Under the pieces are notes generated by a model. It searched no databases and was not told the DNA's origin. It worked only from the letters and a program-made list of their open reading frames with translations. This document shows, one piece after another, positions 6,214 through 8,233 of a stretch of 8,233 nucleotides of DNA. The position numbers and the translations under genes are program-made. The DNA is from an uncultured Marinicella sp. (lineage in GTDB: Bacteria > Pseudomonadota > Gammaproteobacteria > Xanthomonadales > Marinicellaceae): the NCBI GenBank assembly GCA_938008005.1, contig CALLLZ010000352.1, forward strand, positions 1 through 8,233, given 5' to 3'. Position 1 is the stretch's first letter, and each line of letters starts with the position of its first letter.

Positions 6214-7650
6214 TCACTTTGCAATCTGTTTTTTCAACAAAGCCATCCCAAGATATGCAAACAAAATAGCCACCAATGGGTTCAATAAATTTAATAAAGC
6301 ATAAGGCGCATATTCAACCACGGCAACACCCAATGTAGCCGCATAAAAAGCACCGGCGGTTGACCAAGGGATCAACGGTGACATTAAGGTTGTGCCTTCC
6401 TCTACCGAGCGTGATAACACCGCAGCATCAATGCCACGATCAGAGTATAGTTTTTTATAAAGCTCGCTGTTCAAAATAATGGCAATATAAGCTTCACTCA
6501 TAGCAGCCACACTTAACAACCCTGTCAAGATTGTACTGGCTACCATTGAACCAGTTGATTTTATGCGGCTAATTAATCCATTAAGTAAGGCCAAAACAAA
6601 CCCTGCTCCTTGTAAAATGCCCCCTAATGCCACAGCTATAAATGCCAACAATAAAGTCCAAGCCATGGCATACAAACCGCCTCGGCCAAGCAAATCATCT
6701 ATATTTTTTAAGCCAGTATCAGCTTTGGAGTTTGACCACAATGCTTGAGTAACTTCTTGGATTGACTGACCTTGAAATAAACAGGCAATTAAAACAGCGA
6801 CTAAAATACAAGCAGTCATACTAATTTCAGCGGGAAACCTACGATAACTCAACACACCTAGCACCAACACTGGCAACAAGGTAACTAATGGGTTTAAATT
6901 AAAAAGTTGAGAAAGTGCCACTTGGATATTTTCAGCTTGATCAAGAGAATCATCAGTCACTGTAAAGTTAAAACCAATCGCAGTAAACACAACCAAAACC
7001 AATAAAAACGTAGGCCCTGTGGTCATAAGCATGGACTTGATATGCGCATATAGGTCAGTCTCACTGCTCATCGCAGCCAAATTGGTGGTGTCGGAAATGG
7101 GTGACATCTTATCGCCAAAAGTGGCACCTGAAATTACCATACCAGCCACCCAATATACAGGAAGTCCCAAAGCCTCTGCCATGCCCATAAAAACAACACC
7201 AAGGGTACCAACTGTCCCCCAAGAAGTACCTGTTAATAAAGACATCAAAGCACACAAAATAAAACCGACTGGTAAAAACCATTGTGGTGACATCCAGTCC
7301 AAACCATAATAGATCAAAGTAGCCACAGTACCGCTTTTCATTAAAGCTGCAATGATTAAACCAATTAATAAAAAGATATAAAAAGCAGGTAATGCTCGAC
7401 TGATGGCCACATTCATCATATCTCGAATACTTGAGTAGTTAAAGCCCAATAACCAAGCATGACAGGCAACCCAAACTACTGCCATAAATAAAACGATATG
7501 CAACTGTTTATCTAGGACAAACATGCCCAAGGCAATTAGCCCAAATAGACCGATAAATACCAGCAGTGAATGAAAAAAATTAGCTTGTTTTATGTGATTA
7601 CTCATACCTATTTTGGTCAAATTAATTAATGGTTTGCTTTCAGGTGACAT
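6214..7650 (-). CDS. nhaC: Na+/H+ antiporter, NhaC family
   Basis: This is a polytopic inner-membrane protein expected to exchange sodium (or lithium) for protons, giving pH and salt homeostasis. Eleven or so hydrophobic segments run through the protein. Family hallmarks are GTSWGT at 141-146, the charged re-entrant-type motif FGDKMSPISDTTN at 178-190, and SVEEGTTLMSPLIPWSTAG at 415-433. The 478-residue length is usual. The start is uncertain. The ATG at 7650 has no ribosome site and lies close to the expected +1 of a TATAAT at 7656-7661. The ATG at 7605 (MSNHIKQANFF, 463 residues) fits that promoter better, with AGGT just before it. The gene stands alone, convergent with tesB. Some NhaC-family members are malate-sodium-lactate antiporters (MleN), so the substrate is inferred. 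Confidence 0.92.
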   Translation of the reverse strand: MSPESKPLINLTKIGMSNHIKQANFFHSLLVFIGLFGLIALGMFVLDKQLHIVLFMAVVWVACHAWLLGFNYSSIRDMMNVAISRALPAFYIFLLIGLIIAALMKSGTVATLIYYGLDWMSPQWFLPVGFILCALMSLLTGTSWGTVGTLGVVFMGMAEALGLPVYWVAGMVISGATFGDKMSPISDTTNLAAMSSETDLYAHIKSMLMTTGPTFLLVLVVFTAIGFNFTVTDDSLDQAENIQVALSQLFNLNPLVTLLPVLVLGVLSYRRFPAEISMTACILVAVLIACLFQGQSIQEVTQALWSNSKADTGLKNIDDLLGRGGLYAMAWTLLLAFIAVALGGILQGAGFVLALLNGLISRIKSTGSMVASTILTGLLSVAAMSEAYIAIILNSELYKKLYSDRGIDAAVLSRSVEEGTTLMSPLIPWSTAGAFYAATLGVAVVEYAPYALLNLLNPLVAILFAYLGMALLKKQIAK

Positions 7651-7655
7651 TAGAC

Positions 7656-7661
7656 ATTATA
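7656..7661 (-). promoter_or_regulatory. Candidate -10 element for nhaC
   Basis: The coding strand has a perfect TATAAT here. I see no good -35 at 16-18 nt. The predicted +1 near 7649 falls at the upstream ATG, which favours translation from the ATG at 7605 or a leaderless start. Confidence 0.4.
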
Positions 7662-7808
7662 AGACGGGTGATCGACTAAAACATAAAGTTCTTAGGATAT
7701 TACCCATTATTATCTACAAGATTTTATAAGCCTCATAACAAAAATACAGAAACAAAGCTTACAATATGTTTTTACAATCAACCAAACCATACAAATTCAA
7801 CTCAACCA

Positions 7809-7837
7809 TTCCATTTGAATTAAAAACCAGTTAAAAC
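7809..7837 (+). promoter_or_regulatory. Candidate promoter of the first tRNA-Ser-like unit
   Basis: TTCCAT (7809-7814) and TAAAAC (7832-7837) are 17 nt apart, and a C/G-rich discriminator precedes the tRNA start at 7851. The match to consensus is poor. It is listed because the same pair and spacing recur in the second copy. Confidence 0.35.
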
Positions 7838-7850
7838 TCGCAGCCCATGA

Positions 7851-8005
7851 GGTGAGGTGTCTGAGTGGTTGAAGAAGCTCGCCTGGAAAGCAGGTATACG
7901 TTAACAGGTATCGAGAGTTCGAAAAAAATGTCGGGAGCATTTTTTGACGCTGCAGGCGCACGAAGTGGGAAATACAGGACGTATTTCATCAATCCCTCTC
8001 TCATA
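7851..8005 (+). pseudogene. tRNA-Ser(GGA)-like copy 1, T loop interrupted, probably non-functional
   Basis: The tRNA-Ser layout is clear. It has acceptor 5' strand GGTGAGG (7851-7857), a serine-type D arm, and an anticodon stem-loop CTCGC-CTGGAAA-GCAGG with GGA at 7885-7887. A long variable arm TATAC...GTAT follows, then T-stem 5' half GAGAG (7913-7917) and TTCG. The T loop is then broken by a 69-nt insert (7922-7990). AAT and the T-stem 3' half CCCTC (7994-7998) follow, then TCTCATA as acceptor 3' strand. Defects are a C-A mismatch in the anticodon stem, an A-C mismatch in the T stem, a G-A mismatch at the first acceptor pair, and no CCA. I read it as a decaying copy. Confidence 0.7.
7922..7990 (+). 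repeat. 69-nt hairpin-rich insert in T loop, copy 1
   Basis: The insert contains AAAAAATG (7923-7930) pairing with CATTTTTT (7938-7945) around TCGGGAG. A short CGC/GCG stem lies near 7948-7958. A perfect 7-bp hairpin follows: GAAATAC (7969-7975), loop AGGAC, GTATTTC (7981-7987). Removing it restores a 7-nt T loop, TTCGAAT. Exact ends are ambiguous because both junctions abut A residues. No family name is assigned. Confidence 0.75.
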
Positions 8006-8027
8006 CTTATAGACCTCAAATATTCCA

Positions 8028-8056
8028 TTCCATTTTTAGACAAAACCAGTTAAAAT
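8028..8056 (+). promoter_or_regulatory. Candidate promoter of the second tRNA-Ser-like unit
   Basis: TTCCAT (8028-8033) and TAAAAT (8051-8056; five of six match the -10 consensus) are 17 nt apart, giving a start near 8063, 8 nt before the tRNA. AAAACCAG precedes the -10, as at yceD P1. Confidence 0.4.
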
Positions 8057-8070
8057 CCACATCCCAGTGC

Positions 8071-8233
8071 GGTGAGGTGTCTGAGTGGTTGAAGGAGCTC
8101 GCCTGGAAAGCGGGCCAAATTAATTACAAGGCGTTAACGCGTACCGAGGGTTCAAAAAAAATGTCGGGAGCATTTTTTGACGCTGCAGGCGCACGAAGTG
8201 GGAAATACAGGACGTATTTCATCAATCCCTCTC
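8071..8233 (+). tRNA. tRNA-Ser(GGA)-like copy 2, T loop interrupted, 3' end cut by window
   Basis: Acceptor 5' strand GGTGAGG (8071-8077), a serine-type D arm and anticodon stem-loop CTCGC-CTGGAAA-GCGGG are intact, with GGA at 8105-8107 reading UCC/UCU codons. The T stem GAGGG (8146-8150) pairs perfectly with CCCTC (8227-8231). The T loop is split by the 69-nt insert, and removing it gives TTCAAAT. The variable region is 31 nt, unusually long, with the palindrome GCGTTAACGC where copy 1 has a normal arm. The acceptor 3' strand and any CCA lie outside the window. Whether a mature tRNA forms depends on removal of the insert, for which there is no direct evidence. It could instead be a tRNA-derived repeat. 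Confidence 0.6.
8155..8223 (+). repeat. 69-nt hairpin-rich insert in T loop, copy 2
   Basis: It is identical in every position to the insert of copy 1, and the identity continues into the 3' flank to the window edge. The perfect hairpin GAAATAC-AGGAC-GTATTTC is at 8202-8220. Confidence 0.75.

Larger units (their letters stand above)
7803..8233 (+). repeat. Tandem duplication of a tRNA-Ser-like unit (two copies, second cut)
   Basis: Two direct copies begin near 7803 and 8022. The upstream flank shares CCATTCCATTT and AAAACCAGTTAAAA. The tRNA 5' part (7851-7894 against 8071-8114) has two differences in 44 nt. The 3' part (7922-8000 against 8155-8233) is identical over at least 79 nt, to the window edge. 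The 5' offset is 220 nt and the 3' offset 233 nt, because the second copy has a 13-nt longer variable region. Confidence 0.9.

Noticed and set aside
6201..6223. TGCAAA/TTTGCA hairpin as a terminator for nhaC
   Set aside because: It is short, AT-rich and has a large loop, with no downstream U-tract in the right place.
7019..7309. A 96-codon plus-strand frame
   Set aside because: It is antisense to the conserved core of nhaC and is explained by that gene's codon use.
7831..8043. A 70-codon minus-strand frame opposite the same region
   Set aside because: It is antisense to the tRNA-like structure, has no ribosome site and no family motifs.
7865..8053. A 62-codon plus-strand frame over the first tRNA-like unit and its insert
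   Set aside because: It lies on a recognisable tRNA structure, starts inside the D arm, and resembles no known protein; the identical insert is explained by duplication of the unit.
7803..8233. CRISPR array or integron attC sites
   Set aside because: The repeats are too long and only two are seen, with no short regular repeat-spacer pattern. The GTTAAC in the variable arm lacks the paired attC core sites and no integrase is present.

Overview
The window looks like a chromosomal segment of an AT-rich gammaproteobacterium, probably free-living and possibly marine. The evidence is the gene order yceD-rpmF-plsX-fabH-fabD-fabG, the FabH/FabD/TesB sequence types and an NhaC-type sodium/proton antiporter. 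I cannot name a genus. The AmpD-like protein, with a long insert between two zinc ligands, recalls the type seen in Xanthomonadales-related bacteria, but that is an impression from memory.

Layout. Positions 1-4484 are read on the minus strand. In transcription order this is yceD (DUF177, 23S rRNA accumulation), rpmF (ribosomal protein L32), a 327-nt gap holding a strong intrinsic terminator, then plsX, fabH, fabD and the 5' part of fabG, which runs off the left edge. The fab genes start and extend fatty-acid chains. PlsX passes finished acyl chains from ACP to phospholipid synthesis, so this is a membrane-lipid cluster. The terminator separates the ribosomal pair from the lipid genes. fabH has a good candidate upstream mini-ORF that ends on its start codon.

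Positions 4485-4693 are a divergent intergenic region with candidate promoters both ways. On the plus strand, an AmpD-family cytoplasmic amidase (GTG start) overlaps the start of tesB (acyl-CoA thioesterase II) by 8 nt, so the two are probably translated together. nhaC follows on the minus strand, convergent with tesB.

The right end (about 7803-8233) is the most unusual part. It is a tandem duplication of a tRNA-Ser(GGA)-like unit, plus strand, period about 220 nt. Each copy has a recognisable acceptor 5' strand, D arm, anticodon arm with GGA and T-stem 5' half. The T loop is then interrupted by the same 69-nt, hairpin-rich insert before the T-stem 3' half resumes. The insert and its 3' flank are identical in both copies, while the variable arm between the conserved blocks differs in sequence and length. 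The second copy is cut by the window edge. This could be a tRNA gene with a T-loop intervening sequence, a small repeat element inserted in a tRNA, or a tRNA-derived dispersed repeat. Sequence alone does not decide.
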